A stretch of DNA of 64,000 bases from an uncultured Clostridia bacterium (GCA_934274515.1 CAKQTC010000004.1:62001-126000), one strand, 5' to 3'; shown: positions 17,772 to 27,123, counted from the stretch's first letter. Made by a program: numbers and translations. Notes: generated by a model from the sequence alone, not told the origin.

Positions 17772-19311
17772 CGGGTTTTGCCAAGCGCTAAACGATAAAC
17801 TGAATCCTGAAGAAAGGATTTTCAAATTTAAGTCCGCCGAGTTGTCGGGGAGTCTTTTGACAGTCGTTTTTCTCGTAAGGAGTACTGATTACGATAAGGT
17901 GCTTGACGACAGGTTAAAGAAAAAAGTGAACGATATTGCTGCGACGCTTGTGCCGGAAGACATAACTGCTTCGGTTCGGTTTTCCAAAGCGTTTGCAGAC
18001 GATACGTCCGTGCAAAACAAGATTATCGAGTATGTTTTTAACGAGCATAAATCTGTTTATCCTATTTTCGCTGCGGCAAAATACAATTTTGAGTCCGAAG
18101 GCGATTTCTGCACCATTACCGTTACGCTTGAAAAATATGTATGCGAATACGCAAAGGGTATAAATCTTGCCGAATCGCTCGGCGAATATCTCGATACGGA
18201 ATTCGTAGAAGAGATAGAAGTATCCTTTATCGAAACGCCGAACAGCGAAACGAAAGAAGTCGTACCCGAAAAATTTTACGTTCCTTCGGCAAGGTTTATC
18301 GATGCGAGACCGACAAAAGTTTATGCAAAAGGCGCGATAAATCAACCGAAATACATACTTGACGTCGTAGAAAAGAACAAAGAAGACACTGCGCTTACGC
18401 TTTGCGGCGTTATAAGCGACATACATTGCAGAGTTATATCCAAACCGACAGCAAGAATTAAAGAAAAAGAACTGTTTACTTTTTTGCTTAACGATACTAC
18501 GTCGAGCGTAAAATGCAAGTTTTTCGCTAACCCGAAAAAAGATTTTTCTTGGAGCGACGTTTTTGTCGATAATGCAAAACTGATTATGAGCGGTAATTTT
18601 AAGTACGATAATTTCGACAACAGGTTTTGCTTTATGGCGAACGCCGTTGCCGATGCGGATATAGATTTTTCGTCGATAAACGTTGAAAGTAATTTCAATA
18701 TCGACTACGGACGGTATATGTATATTAATCCCGAACCCTACAACGACGTTGCGCAAAATAATATGTTCGAAACCGATATGACGAATTTAGACATCTTTAA
18801 GGGTACGTCTTTCGTCGCGTTTGACCTTGAAACGACGGGACTTAACGTAGACGGGGACGAAATAATCGAACTCGCCGCGATAAAAATTATCGACGGACAT
18901 TTCACCGAAAAATTTTCTACTTTCGTTAAACCGACGGAGCGCATATCGGCAAGAATAACCGAAATAACGGGAATAGACGACGAAATTGTTGCGGACGCGC
19001 CGTTACCCAAACAGGTTATACCGGATTTTTATCGATTTGCCAAAGGCAGTATTCTTGTCGGACATAATATAGCGGAGTTCGATATTCCTTTCCTTAACAA
19101 CCAAGCGAGAAAAGTCAAGTATAGATTTGATAACGATTTTATCGACACATTGCCGCTGTCGAGAGAAAAACTAAGAATGAACAAGTATAAACTCGGCGAC
19201 GTGTGCGAAAGGTTGGACGTTCCGCTTATCGGGGCGCACCGCGCAATACACGACGTAGCCGCTAATGCAAAAGTTTTTCTCAAACTTATGAATATGAAGA
19301 AAAAAGACTAG
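17764..19311 (+). CDS. PolC-derived 3'-5' exonuclease lacking PHP and polymerase domains
   Basis: This gene sits exactly where full-length polC lies in other Bacillota (after ispG, before rimP) but encodes 515 residues instead of about 1440. The N-terminal region (about 1-195) resembles the PolC N-terminal domain, about 205-305 is the PolC OB fold, and 345-515 is the DEDDh exonuclease. Catalytic residues are intact: Asp354 and Glu356 in FDLETTGL, Asp440 in GHNIAEFD, His492 in AHRAIHD and Asp497. A short linker replaces the PHP half that normally precedes the exonuclease, and the protein stops where the second PHP half and polymerase should begin. It is followed by a clean stop and a new promoter, so this is a gene-scale deletion, not a frameshift. 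Likely role: proofreading or repair exonuclease. Confidence 0.85.
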   Translation: MDNGFCQALNDKLNPEERIFKFKSAELSGSLLTVVFLVRSTDYDKVLDDRLKKKVNDIAATLVPEDITASVRFSKAFADDTSVQNKIIEYVFNEHKSVYPIFAAAKYNFESEGDFCTITVTLEKYVCEYAKGINLAESLGEYLDTEFVEEIEVSFIETPNSETKEVVPEKFYVPSARFIDARPTKVYAKGAINQPKYILDVVEKNKEDTALTLCGVISDIHCRVISKPTARIKEKELFTFLLNDTTSSVKCKFFANPKKDFSWSDVFVDNAKLIMSGNFKYDNFDNRFCFMANAVADADIDFSSINVESNFNIDYGRYMYINPEPYNDVAQNNMFETDMTNLDIFKGTSFVAFDLETTGLNVDGDEIIELAAIKIIDGHFTEKFSTFVKPTERISARITEITGIDDEIVADAPLPKQVIPDFYRFAKGSILVGHNIAEFDIPFLNNQARKVKYRFDNDFIDTLPLSREKLRMNKYKLGDVCERLDVPLIGAHRAIHDVAANAKVFLKLMNMKKKD

Positions 19312-19337
19312 ACAAAGCGGTAATAATATGTTAATAT
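19309..19337 (+). promoter_or_regulatory. rimP-nusA-infB operon promoter
   Basis: TAGACA (19309-19314) and TAATAT (19332-19337) are 17 bp apart with an extended TGT before the -10. The -35 overlaps the stop codon of the PolC-like gene. Confidence 0.7.
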
Positions 19338-19362
19338 AAACTTACTTGAATAGTTAATTCTA

Positions 19363-19430
19363 TGAAAGTGGTCGTTTGTTCGACCACTTTCTTGATTAAA
19401 AGGGACAATACGGCGGTTTTACGCCGAAAG
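19363..19430 (+). promoter_or_regulatory. rimP leader with two hairpins
   Basis: A perfect 11-bp stem GAAAGTGGTCG/CGACCACTTTC with a 6-base loop (19363-19390) is followed by a weak T-rich stretch, and then a CGGCG/CGCCG hairpin sits just before the ribosome-binding site. The first could terminate the upstream gene or attenuate the rimP operon. Confidence 0.55.
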
Positions 19431-19439
19431 GAGCGCATA

Positions 19440-19907
19440 ATGAGTAACGAAATCGAAGTAACCGCACACGAACTTGCCCTTCCCGTAATCGAGGAACTAG
19501 GGTACGAACTTGTGGAAACGCGTTATACGAAAACAAACGGCGAAAATAATCTTACTTTTTATATTTATAAAAAAGGCGGGATTATGATTGACGATTGCGA
19601 AAAAGTTTCTAAGGCAATCGACCAAATAATGGACGATAACGACGTTTCGCACGGCGAATTCTATTATCTTAACGTGTCTTCGCTCGGACTGGACAGACCT
19701 GTCGTCACCGAAGACGATTATCGTCGCAGCCTAGATACGGATTTGGAACTTATCTTTGTCGACGGTGCGGAAAAAAAGAAAAAGAAAACGCACGGAATAC
19801 TTGTTTCTTACGACGACGAAAACGTTGTTATCGATGAAAAAGGCAGGCAAGTAAGTTATAAAAAAGAAAATTTGGCTACGGTCAGACCGTATCTTAACTT
19901 CAAATAA
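19440..19907 (+). CDS. rimP: Ribosome maturation factor RimP
   Basis: RimP helps assemble the 30S subunit. The 155-residue protein has the typical N-terminal domain (VIEELGYELVETRY, then FYIYKKGGIMIDDCEKVSKAI) and a C-terminal SH3-like domain beginning near residue 95; the core motif LNVSSLGLDRPV is present in place of LEVSSPGLDRPL. I start at ATG 19440, which has AAAGGAG 7 bp upstream. A longer in-frame start at 19362 would run through the leader hairpin and is rejected. It is followed by nusA as usual. Confidence 0.93.
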   Translation: MSNEIEVTAHELALPVIEELGYELVETRYTKTNGENNLTFYIYKKGGIMIDDCEKVSKAIDQIMDDNDVSHGEFYYLNVSSLGLDRPVVTEDDYRRSLDTDLELIFVDGAEKKKKKTHGILVSYDDENVVIDEKGRQVSYKKENLATVRPYLNFK

Positions 19908-19949
19908 ATTAAAAATATTTCCGCTACATCAAGGAGGAACTCATCAAAA

Positions 19950-21029
19950 ATGTTTAACAGAGAATTTTTCTTGGCTCTCGACCAACTAGAAAAAGAAAAA
20001 AAACTCAACAAAGAAATGCTTATTTCTTCAATCGAGGCGGGACTTGCGTCCGCTTACAAAAAAGAAATGGGCGAAAGTCGTGCGGTAAGTGCGAAACTTA
20101 ACGAAGAGACCGGAAAGGTTGAATTTTACGCGTATCAAGTCGTTGTTGACGGCGAACCGCAAGAAGACAATCAACTTTCTCTCGAAGAAGCGCAGGACAT
20201 CAAAAAAGACGCTAAGGTAGGCGATATTATCGGAGAAGACATTACTCCTGTTGAACTTAGTCGTATTGCCGCGCAAACCGCAAAGCAAGTTATTATGCAA
20301 AGAATAAACGAGGCGGTTAGAAAACAAGTAGCAGAAGAAATGAGCGATAAAGCGGGAGAACTTGTCACCGCTATTATTCGTAGAATAGAAAACAATACGG
20401 TTTACGTAGAAATTACGAACTCGCAGATGGAAGGTATTATGTCGCTCAGCGATCAAGTTTACGGCGAAAAATACAACGTAGGCGATATTATCAAAGTTTA
20501 CGTGAAAAAACTTCGTGAAAACGCTCGCGGCGGAACGCAAGTTATCGTTAGCAGAAGTTGCGCCGGATTCGTTAAGAAACTTTTTGAAATAGAAGTACCC
20601 GAACTTCGTATAGGACTCGTTAAAGTTAAAAACATCGTAAGAGAAGCGGGGAACAGAACCAAAATGGCTGTTTATTCGGACGACCCGAACATCGACGCGC
20701 TTTCTGCTTGTATCGGAATGAAAGGAGAAAGAGTAAACAACATTGTAAGAGAACTTAACGGCGAAAAAATCGACATTATCCTTTATACGTCCAACATCGA
20801 AGAATATATTATTCGCTGTCTTAATCCGCTTAAAAGTGTTATCAGCATAAAGATTGACGAAGACGCGAAACGCGCGCAGGTTGTCGTTGCGGACGATAAA
20901 CTTTCGCTTGCGATAGGCAGAGGCGGAATGAACGCGAAACTTGCGGCAAGACTGACGGGACTTAAACTCGATATTAAGTCGTTCAGTTCCGTAACCGAAG
21001 GAGCGGAAGAAGGGGATGAAGCAAGATAA
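19950..21029 (+). CDS. nusA: Transcription termination/antitermination factor NusA
   Basis: NusA binds RNA polymerase and modulates pausing and termination. The 359 residues comprise the N-terminal polymerase-binding domain (1-125), an S1 domain (about 135-200) and two KH domains with GMKGERVNNIVREL near 255 and IGRGGMNAKLAARLTG near 325. There are no C-terminal acidic repeats, which is normal for Bacillota. SD AAGGAGG lies about 14 bp before the ATG. It overlaps rnpM by 14 bp. Confidence 0.97.
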   Translation: MFNREFFLALDQLEKEKKLNKEMLISSIEAGLASAYKKEMGESRAVSAKLNEETGKVEFYAYQVVVDGEPQEDNQLSLEEAQDIKKDAKVGDIIGEDITPVELSRIAAQTAKQVIMQRINEAVRKQVAEEMSDKAGELVTAIIRRIENNTVYVEITNSQMEGIMSLSDQVYGEKYNVGDIIKVYVKKLRENARGGTQVIVSRSCAGFVKKLFEIEVPELRIGLVKVKNIVREAGNRTKMAVYSDDPNIDALSACIGMKGERVNNIVRELNGEKIDIILYTSNIEEYIIRCLNPLKSVISIKIDEDAKRAQVVVADDKLSLAIGRGGMNAKLAARLTGLKLDIKSFSSVTEGAEEGDEAR

Positions 21030-21300
21030 GACCAGAGCGGTGCCTTTAAGAATGTGCGTCGTTTGCAAACAAATGACGCCGAAAAAGGACCTTCTTCGTA
21101 TCGTATGCGACAAAGAAGGCAGAGTTTTTATCGACGCGACAAATAAAGCGAACGGGAGAGGTGCGTACGTATGCGACAAACCCGAATGTATGACTACGTG
21201 CATAAAAAAAAGAATACTTAACAGAGCATTCAAGCGCGAAATTCCCGAAGAAATTTATAAAGCGATTTCGGAGGAATATGAAAAATCGTACCGTCAATAG
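21016..21300 (+). CDS. rnpM: RNase P modulator RnpM (YlxR)
   Basis: A 94-residue protein of the DUF448/YlxR family, recognised by RMCVVCKQMTPKKDLLRIV near residue 12 and by GRGAYVCDKPEC near 48. The family binds RNA, and in Bacillus YlxR modulates RNase P. The gene is embedded between nusA (14-bp overlap) and the ylxQ-like gene (23-bp overlap), the conserved arrangement. Confidence 0.92.
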   Translation: MKQDKTRAVPLRMCVVCKQMTPKKDLLRIVCDKEGRVFIDATNKANGRGAYVCDKPECMTTCIKKRILNRAFKREIPEEIYKAISEEYEKSYRQ

Positions 21301-21571
21301 TTACGTCGGGTACGCGATAAAATCGCGGAACGTCCTTTTCGGAGTAGACAACGTAATAGGAAAAAAACTTCCATACGTTGTTTTGTATGACGAAAAAATC
21401 GGTAAAAGCAGCCTTGACAAACTTACCGTTTTTATGGATAAAAAACAGATAAAGGGGTTCTGCGTGAACGTCGAAGATTACTATCCTGACAGAAACTGTA
21501 AAGCGATAGGAATAACCGAAAAAAATCTTGCGGCGGCTATCATTAAAGAAATGGAGGAGAGCGATAAATGA
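21278..21571 (+). CDS. L7Ae/L30e-family RNA-binding protein (YlxQ-like)
   Basis: A 97-residue protein at the conserved YlxQ position between rnpM and infB. It shows an L7Ae-like layout (SYVGYAIKSRNVLFGVDNV, central YVVLYDEKIGKSSLDKL, then a beta strand and C-terminal helix) but is diverged, and the usual GxNxxxK-type glycine motif is weak. Position is the stronger evidence. It ends by ATGA overlap with infB. Confidence 0.78.
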   Translation: MKNRTVNSYVGYAIKSRNVLFGVDNVIGKKLPYVVLYDEKIGKSSLDKLTVFMDKKQIKGFCVNVEDYYPDRNCKAIGITEKNLAAAIIKEMEESDK

Positions 21572-24039
21572 GTGATAACAAATCTGCGGTAAAAAACTAC
21601 GACAGAGCGAATATCGGAAAAACAATCGCCGAAAAAGAAGAAAGAATTAAGTCGGTAACCGAAAAAACAAAGGCGAGCCTTTCTGCGCTCGACGCTTTGC
21701 GCAATGCTTTTACCGTGAGCAAAAAGTCTTTCATCGATAAAATAGAAGAAGAAAAAGCGAAGGCGATTGCAAAGGAAACCGCGCTCAAACTTGAAAAAGA
21801 ACAGGCGGAAAAAGCAAAACTCGCCGAAGAAGTAAAAGTGCAGGAAACGGTAGCGCAGGCTACGGTTAAGCCCGAAATAACGAAAACAAACGAACCCATA
21901 GCGGAAGAAAAACCCGATTTAGGGTCTATGCCCGGATTTACGGTGGACGATTTTAAGAAGACCGCGCCTAAACCGAAGAGCAATTATACCGTTGTCAAGA
22001 CCTACGAAAAACCGCAGGTTACGCAGACGAAGCAAGAAGAAAATTACAGTAAGAAAAAACCGATTATAACGACGGACAAAACGAAAAAACGTTTTGAAGA
22101 AAAGAAACCGCTTAATAAGAAAGAACGTATCAAAAAAGGTTACGAACAAAATCATTCGAGCGTGGAATACGACGAACTGAGCGGCGAAATAATGAAAGTC
22201 AGAGTTCGTAAATCGGGTGATCGCGACAAGAGGAAGAACGTCGCTCCGCCGACGCAAATGGTTATTACGCACGCCGTTATCGATACGGAAAACCTTACGA
22301 TTAAGCAACTTAGCGAAAAAATCGGAAAGAGTGCGCCCGAAATCATTAAAAAATTGTTTATCGAACTCGGAATGAGCAAGACGATAAACGACAATATCGA
22401 CTTTGATACGGCGGAACTTATCGCGGCGGCGTTTAATATTACTCTTGAACTTAAACTTGAACAAACGAGCGAAGAAAAACTTATATCTATTCACAACGAT
22501 ACGTCGAGCGACGACCCGTCCGAACTCGTTACTCGTCCTCCCGTCGTTACGATTATGGGACACGTTGACCACGGTAAGACCTCGATACTCGACTATATAA
22601 GAAAGGCAAACGTGGCAATCGGCGAAGCGGGCGGAATAACGCAACACATCGGCGCGTATACGATAAACGTTCCTTACGAGGGAGAACAAAAACAAATCAC
22701 GTTTTTGGATACGCCGGGCCACGAAGCGTTTACTTCGATGAGAGCGCGCGGAGCAAACATCACGGACATAGTTGTAATCGTTGTCGCGGCAGACGACGGC
22801 ATTATGCCGCAGACCGTAGAGGCGATTAACCATGCGAAAGCGGCGAACGTTCCGATTATCGTAGCGATAAACAAGATGGATAAAGTGAGTGCGAATCCCG
22901 ACAGAGTGCTGCAACAACTCGCGGATAACGGGCTTGTTTCCGAAGAATGGATGGGTGATATTCCGACTGTACGCGTTAGCGCAAAGACCGGTATGAATAT
23001 CGATTCGTTGCTTGAAAATATACTTGCAACCGCGGAAATATGCGAACTTAAAGCAAATCCGAACAAGAGTGCAAAAGGTACGATTATCGAAGCAAAACTC
23101 GATAAAGGCAAAGGTCCCGTGGCTACCGTTCTCGTACAGAACGGAACTCTTAGAGTGGGAGATTATATCGTTGCGGGAACGGCGACGGGCAGAGTGAGAG
23201 CGATGTTTGACGATAAAGGCAGACAAGTTTCTTCCGCGTTGCCCAGCACGCCCGTATCTATACTCGGACTGCAAGTCGTACCCAACGCAGGCGATCAAAT
23301 GATGGCGGTTAAGGACGAAAGGCTTTCCAGAGAAGTTGCGGAAGAACGTAGAGCGAAAGAGAAGATAGAAAAACTTCAAATGAAGAAATCTTCGCTTGAA
23401 GACGTATTTAGAAGAATCGAAGAGGGCAAACTCAAAGACCTTAACATTATATTGAAAGCGGACGTGCAGGGTAGCGTAGAGGCAGTAAAGCAATCGCTTT
23501 TGAAACTCAGCAACGACGAGGTCAAGGTTCACGTTATTCATAGCGGAGTAGGCGCGATAAACGATTCCGACGTTGCGCTTGCGTCCAGCGCGAATGCGTT
23601 TATAATCGGGTTTAACATTCGTCCCGACCAAAACGCAAGAGCGTCTGCGGAAAAGAGCGGTATCGACATAAGGCTTTACCGCGTGATTTATGACGCGATA
23701 GACGACGTGGAAAAAGCAATAAAAGGTATGCTTGCTCCGACGTATAAAGAAGTATATCTCGGTAGAGCGGAAGTTAGACAAATATACAAAATCTCGAGTG
23801 TCGGAACGATTGCTGGCTGTATGGTTAAAGACGGAAAAATTACCCGTAACGCAAAAGTTCGTCTTATAAGAGACGGCGCGGTAATTACGGAAACCGCGAT
23901 TGCGTCGCTAAGAAGAATGAAAGACGACGTCAAGGAAGTCGTATCCGGATATGATTGCGGTATAGGCCTTGACAAGTATAACGACATCCACGTTGACGAC
24001 GTAATCGAAGCCTACACAATGGAGGAGGAAGAAAGATAA
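21568..24039 (+). CDS. infB: Translation initiation factor IF-2
   Basis: IF-2 is the GTPase that brings initiator tRNA to the 30S subunit and joins the 50S. The 823-residue protein has a long charged N-terminal region (1-230), a conserved N2 segment (about 235-320), GTPase motifs GHVDHGKT at 331-338, DTPGHEAF near 378 and NKMD near 432, then domains II-IV. The N-terminal region is Lys/Glu-rich and low complexity. The stop overlaps rbfA (TAATG). Confidence 0.97.
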   Translation: MSDNKSAVKNYDRANIGKTIAEKEERIKSVTEKTKASLSALDALRNAFTVSKKSFIDKIEEEKAKAIAKETALKLEKEQAEKAKLAEEVKVQETVAQATVKPEITKTNEPIAEEKPDLGSMPGFTVDDFKKTAPKPKSNYTVVKTYEKPQVTQTKQEENYSKKKPIITTDKTKKRFEEKKPLNKKERIKKGYEQNHSSVEYDELSGEIMKVRVRKSGDRDKRKNVAPPTQMVITHAVIDTENLTIKQLSEKIGKSAPEIIKKLFIELGMSKTINDNIDFDTAELIAAAFNITLELKLEQTSEEKLISIHNDTSSDDPSELVTRPPVVTIMGHVDHGKTSILDYIRKANVAIGEAGGITQHIGAYTINVPYEGEQKQITFLDTPGHEAFTSMRARGANITDIVVIVVAADDGIMPQTVEAINHAKAANVPIIVAINKMDKVSANPDRVLQQLADNGLVSEEWMGDIPTVRVSAKTGMNIDSLLENILATAEICELKANPNKSAKGTIIEAKLDKGKGPVATVLVQNGTLRVGDYIVAGTATGRVRAMFDDKGRQVSSALPSTPVSILGLQVVPNAGDQMMAVKDERLSREVAEERRAKEKIEKLQMKKSSLEDVFRRIEEGKLKDLNIILKADVQGSVEAVKQSLLKLSNDEVKVHVIHSGVGAINDSDVALASSANAFIIGFNIRPDQNARASAEKSGIDIRLYRVIYDAIDDVEKAIKGMLAPTYKEVYLGRAEVRQIYKISSVGTIAGCMVKDGKITRNAKVRLIRDGAVITETAIASLRRMKDDVKEVVSGYDCGIGLDKYNDIHVDDVIEAYTMEEEER

Positions 24040-24410
24040 TGCCGAAAATGGAACGAGTAGACGATGAAATTCGTAAAATTCTAAACGACATAATCGCTCA
24101 CGAAATGAAAGATCCGCGTTTGGATACGCTAATAAACGTTACCGAAGTTCAAACCACGAAAGACTTAAAAACCGCGAAGGTTTACGTAAGCATTATGGAT
24201 AAAGACAAGGTAAACGTTGCGTTAAAATCATTGAACAGTGCGTCCGCGTATATGCGCGGATTGCTGTTCGAGCGACTAAAAATTCGCCTTGTTCCGCATT
24301 TAACTTTCTATATAGATAATTCTTTCGAGCAAGGGAGCAAAATCGAAGGGATACTCAAAAAGATGTACGAAGAAGGCGAACTTAAAAAGGAAAACGAAAT
24401 CGATGAGTAA
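24039..24410 (+). CDS. rbfA: Ribosome-binding factor A
   Basis: RbfA is a late-acting 30S assembly factor. The 123-residue KH-like protein shows EIRKILNDIIAHEMKDPRL near the N-terminus, the strand TTKDLKTAKVYVSIM near 45 and the typical kink ALNSAS-type LKSLNSASAYMRGLL near 70. SD GGAGGA lies within the end of infB. It overlaps nrnA by 8 bp. Confidence 0.95.
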   Translation: MPKMERVDDEIRKILNDIIAHEMKDPRLDTLINVTEVQTTKDLKTAKVYVSIMDKDKVNVALKSLNSASAYMRGLLFERLKIRLVPHLTFYIDNSFEQGSKIEGILKKMYEEGELKKENEIDE

Positions 24411-25386
24411 GTATTCGAGCGTAATTCAACTGCTTAAAAAAGCGAAAAACGTGGCGATATTTATGCATATCAATCCTGATTGCGATTGTATCGGGTCGGC
24501 AATCGCCTTATCAAGATTTCTTAAAAATGACGGTAAAAGCGCAAGTTTCTTTTCGCCCGATCTCACTTCGAGCAATATGATTTCGGAAAAATACGCGTTT
24601 TTGCCGTTTTTTAACGATTTTAACAAAACGGATGATTTGGATTTTGACTTAGCGATAGCGGTTGATACGGGCGACGTAGGCAGACTTGGCGACGCAGCAT
24701 TCCGTAAATTCGTTAAAATCAAACAAAACGCAGTTATCGACCATCACGAGATTTTTGAGAATTTTAGCAAAAACGTAATACGAGAACATAATTCTGCAAG
24801 TACCACGCAAATACTTTTCAAGATAATGTGCGAATACGATAAGTCGCTTATAGATAAAGATATTGCAACGCTTTTGTATGCAGGACTTGTAACCGATTCG
24901 GGCGGTTTTACTTTTGAATGTTGTTCGGAAGAAACCTATCGAACGGCGGCGGAACTCGTTTCATTCGGAATTAATCACAGCGATATTTGTAATCGTTTGC
25001 TTAAAAATACCGCGAGAAACGTTTTCTTTTTACGCAACAAAATTTTGTCGAGAACAAAATTTTACGAAAACGGCAGGCTCGGAATAATAGTTTTTCGCAA
25101 GGATGATTTTGAAGAAACGGGAACGACGGACGCGGATACGGACGGAATAATAAACTACGTACGCGACGTAGAGGGAGTTGATTTGGCGGTGTCTATCGCC
25201 GAAACGGGTGATAAAAAATACAAAGTAAGTTTTCGCTCTACCGAAAAAGTAAACGCCGCATATTGCGCAAGATGTTTTGGCGGCGGCGGTCACGCTCGAG
25301 CGGCAGGGTGTAGGATCTACGGCTATTTTGATGACGCTTATAATAAAATCCTTGATGCAATGAAGGAAATGCTTAACGATGATTAA
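24403..25386 (+). CDS. nrnA: DHH/DHHA1 bifunctional oligoribonuclease / pAp phosphatase
   Basis: NrnA degrades nano-RNAs and 3',5'-pAp. The 327 residues have motif I HINPDCDCIGSA near 23 (the usual PDGD reads PDCD, metal-binding Asp kept), motif III IDHHEIFENF near 112 and the DHHA1 signature GGGGHARAAG near 298. The gene lies between rbfA and truB, as in many Bacillota, and overlaps truB by 8 bp. Confidence 0.92.
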   Translation: MSKYSSVIQLLKKAKNVAIFMHINPDCDCIGSAIALSRFLKNDGKSASFFSPDLTSSNMISEKYAFLPFFNDFNKTDDLDFDLAIAVDTGDVGRLGDAAFRKFVKIKQNAVIDHHEIFENFSKNVIREHNSASTTQILFKIMCEYDKSLIDKDIATLLYAGLVTDSGGFTFECCSEETYRTAAELVSFGINHSDICNRLLKNTARNVFFLRNKILSRTKFYENGRLGIIVFRKDDFEETGTTDADTDGIINYVRDVEGVDLAVSIAETGDKKYKVSFRSTEKVNAAYCARCFGGGGHARAAGCRIYGYFDDAYNKILDAMKEMLNDD

Positions 25387-26254
25387 CGGTTTTATTAATC
25401 TTAATAAACCCGATACGGTATCTTCAAATAAGGCTTTGGGGATACTAAAACACGCTTTAAGAACTCTCGGAATAAAAGAAAAAATGGGACATTTCGGTAC
25501 GCTCGATCCGCTAGCCGAAGGCGTTTTACCCGTTGCTCTAGGCAGAGCGACAAGGCTGTTCGATTATTCGCTCGATAAAGTCAAGTCTTACACTGCGGAG
25601 TTTTTACTTGGTGCGTATTCGCCTAGTTTTGATAGAGGAACGGACATAACGTATTATCCTTATGTATTGCCCGACGAAAAAACGATTATCGACGCGCTTT
25701 GTTCGCTTACGGGTGAAGTAATGCAAATTCCACCGTCGTATAGCGCGAAATCGGTAGGAGGAATAAGAGCGTATAAACTTGCGAGGAACGGCGAAGAAGT
25801 AGTATTGTCGCCGAAAAAAGTCAATATTTATACGATAGAATTGCTTTCGACAGATAGGGCAAGGAACGTTTTGAAAGTGCGCATAGAGTGCGGCGGAGGA
25901 ACGTACGTCCGAGCGATTGCGCGAGATTTAGGCGAAAAACTCGGCACTAAGTGTATAATGCTTTCGCTTGTTCGCACGAAAAGCGGTTTTTTCAAAATCG
26001 AAAATTCTGTTGCGCTGACGACGATTGAGAATTCGCCCGAGATACTCTTGCAAAGCATAATCCCGCTTAAAGAATATTTGTCGGTTTTCCCGAAAATCGA
26101 CATTAATTCCGATGAAAAAAGAACGTTGCTCAACGGGTTAACCTTGCGGCACGAATTAAACGGATACACGGCGGTTTTTTGCGACGAACATCCCGTCGGG
26201 ATAGGAGAAGCCGTAAATAACGGCGAGATGAAAATAAAAACTTGGTTACTATGA
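25379..26254 (+). CDS. truB: tRNA pseudouridine-55 synthase
   Basis: TruB makes pseudouridine 55 in the T loop of tRNAs. The 291-residue protein has NGFINLNKPDTVSSN at the N-terminus, the catalytic Asp in GTLDPLAEGVLPVALG near residue 41, YSAKSVGGIRAYKLAR near 120 and CGGGTYVRAIARDLGEKLG near 170. A reduced C-terminal PUA-like part follows. Its stop overlaps the ribF ATG (ATGA). Confidence 0.96.
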   Translation: MINGFINLNKPDTVSSNKALGILKHALRTLGIKEKMGHFGTLDPLAEGVLPVALGRATRLFDYSLDKVKSYTAEFLLGAYSPSFDRGTDITYYPYVLPDEKTIIDALCSLTGEVMQIPPSYSAKSVGGIRAYKLARNGEEVVLSPKKVNIYTIELLSTDRARNVLKVRIECGGGTYVRAIARDLGEKLGTKCIMLSLVRTKSGFFKIENSVALTTIENSPEILLQSIIPLKEYLSVFPKIDINSDEKRTLLNGLTLRHELNGYTAVFCDEHPVGIGEAVNNGEMKIKTWLL

Positions 26255-27123
26255 AAAAAAAAGTTTTTGCGCTCGGTTTTTTCGATTCGATACATATCGG
26301 GCACCGATACTTACTCGATTTTGCAAAAAAACAAGCGGACAAAAGAAAAGAAACGGTCGTCGTCGCAACGTTTGACGATAATTTTTTGACTGCGCTCGGA
26401 CGGAATGACGCGGAGATTTTTTTACTCAACGAAAGGCAGCGAATTTTATCTTTTCTCGGCTTTGACAATACACTCGTTTTGCCGTCCTGCAAAGAGTTTT
26501 TATCGGCAGGAAGAACAGAATTCCTTGATTTTATTATAAACAAAAATCCATCGGCGATAGTCGTCGGGAAAGATTATAGGTTTGGAAAAAACGCCGAAGG
26601 GGACGCACTGTTTTTACGAGAATATTGCCAAAACAAAGGGATTGACGTTTATGTGGTCGATTTGTTGAATTATAACGGAAAAAAAGTTTCATCAACAGAA
26701 ATCAGAGATTTGCTTAAAGAGGGCAAAGTAAAAAAAGCGTCCGAACTTTTAGGCGACCGATTTTTTTATTCCGGACGAGTCAAACAAGGGCGTAAGCAAG
26801 GCAGAACGATAGGTTTCCCTACCGTTAATATCGACATTCCACCCGATAAGATACAAATAATGAGCGGAGTTTACGCTACAAAAACCATAGTTAACGGTAT
26901 CGAATACGTTTCCGTAACGAACGTAGGCAAACATCCGACTTTCGGCGACGAAGTTTTTAACGTGGAAACTTACGTCATCGACGAGAACGTGAATTTATAC
27001 GGAGAGGATATTAAAATAGAATTTTACGAGTTTTTAAGAAACGTCGTTAAATTCGAGAATAAATCGGAACTCGCCGAGCAGATTGAAAAAGACGTAGAAA
27101 GGACGAAAAAGGTATTGTTATGA
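26251..27123 (+). CDS. ribF: Bifunctional riboflavin kinase / FAD synthetase
   Basis: RibF converts riboflavin to FMN and FAD. The FAD synthetase half has FALGFFDSIHIGHRYLL at the N-terminus (nucleotidyltransferase HxGH) and SSTEIRDLLKEGKV near 150. The kinase half has RTIGFPTVNIDIP near 187 and GVYAT near 205, with the Asn/Glu region VFNVETYV near 240. I use ATG 26251 (290 aa), which overlaps the truB stop; an in-frame TTG 9 bp upstream is less likely. No SD is visible, so translation is probably coupled. Confidence 0.95.
   Translation: MKKKVFALGFFDSIHIGHRYLLDFAKKQADKRKETVVVATFDDNFLTALGRNDAEIFLLNERQRILSFLGFDNTLVLPSCKEFLSAGRTEFLDFIINKNPSAIVVGKDYRFGKNAEGDALFLREYCQNKGIDVYVVDLLNYNGKKVSSTEIRDLLKEGKVKKASELLGDRFFYSGRVKQGRKQGRTIGFPTVNIDIPPDKIQIMSGVYATKTIVNGIEYVSVTNVGKHPTFGDEVFNVETYVIDENVNLYGEDIKIEFYEFLRNVVKFENKSELAEQIEKDVERTKKVLL

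Noticed and set aside
19362..19439. Longer N-terminus for rimP
   Set aside because: It reads through the leader hairpin and lacks an SD; ATG 19440 has AAAGGAG and fits the family.
21919..23781. A 620-residue open frame on the minus strand opposite infB
   Set aside because: It lies wholly within infB, has no recognisable domain and arises from the codon bias that leaves few stops on the antisense strand. The same holds for long frames opposite pnp (29320-30675), nusA (20028-21233), rpsB and tsf.
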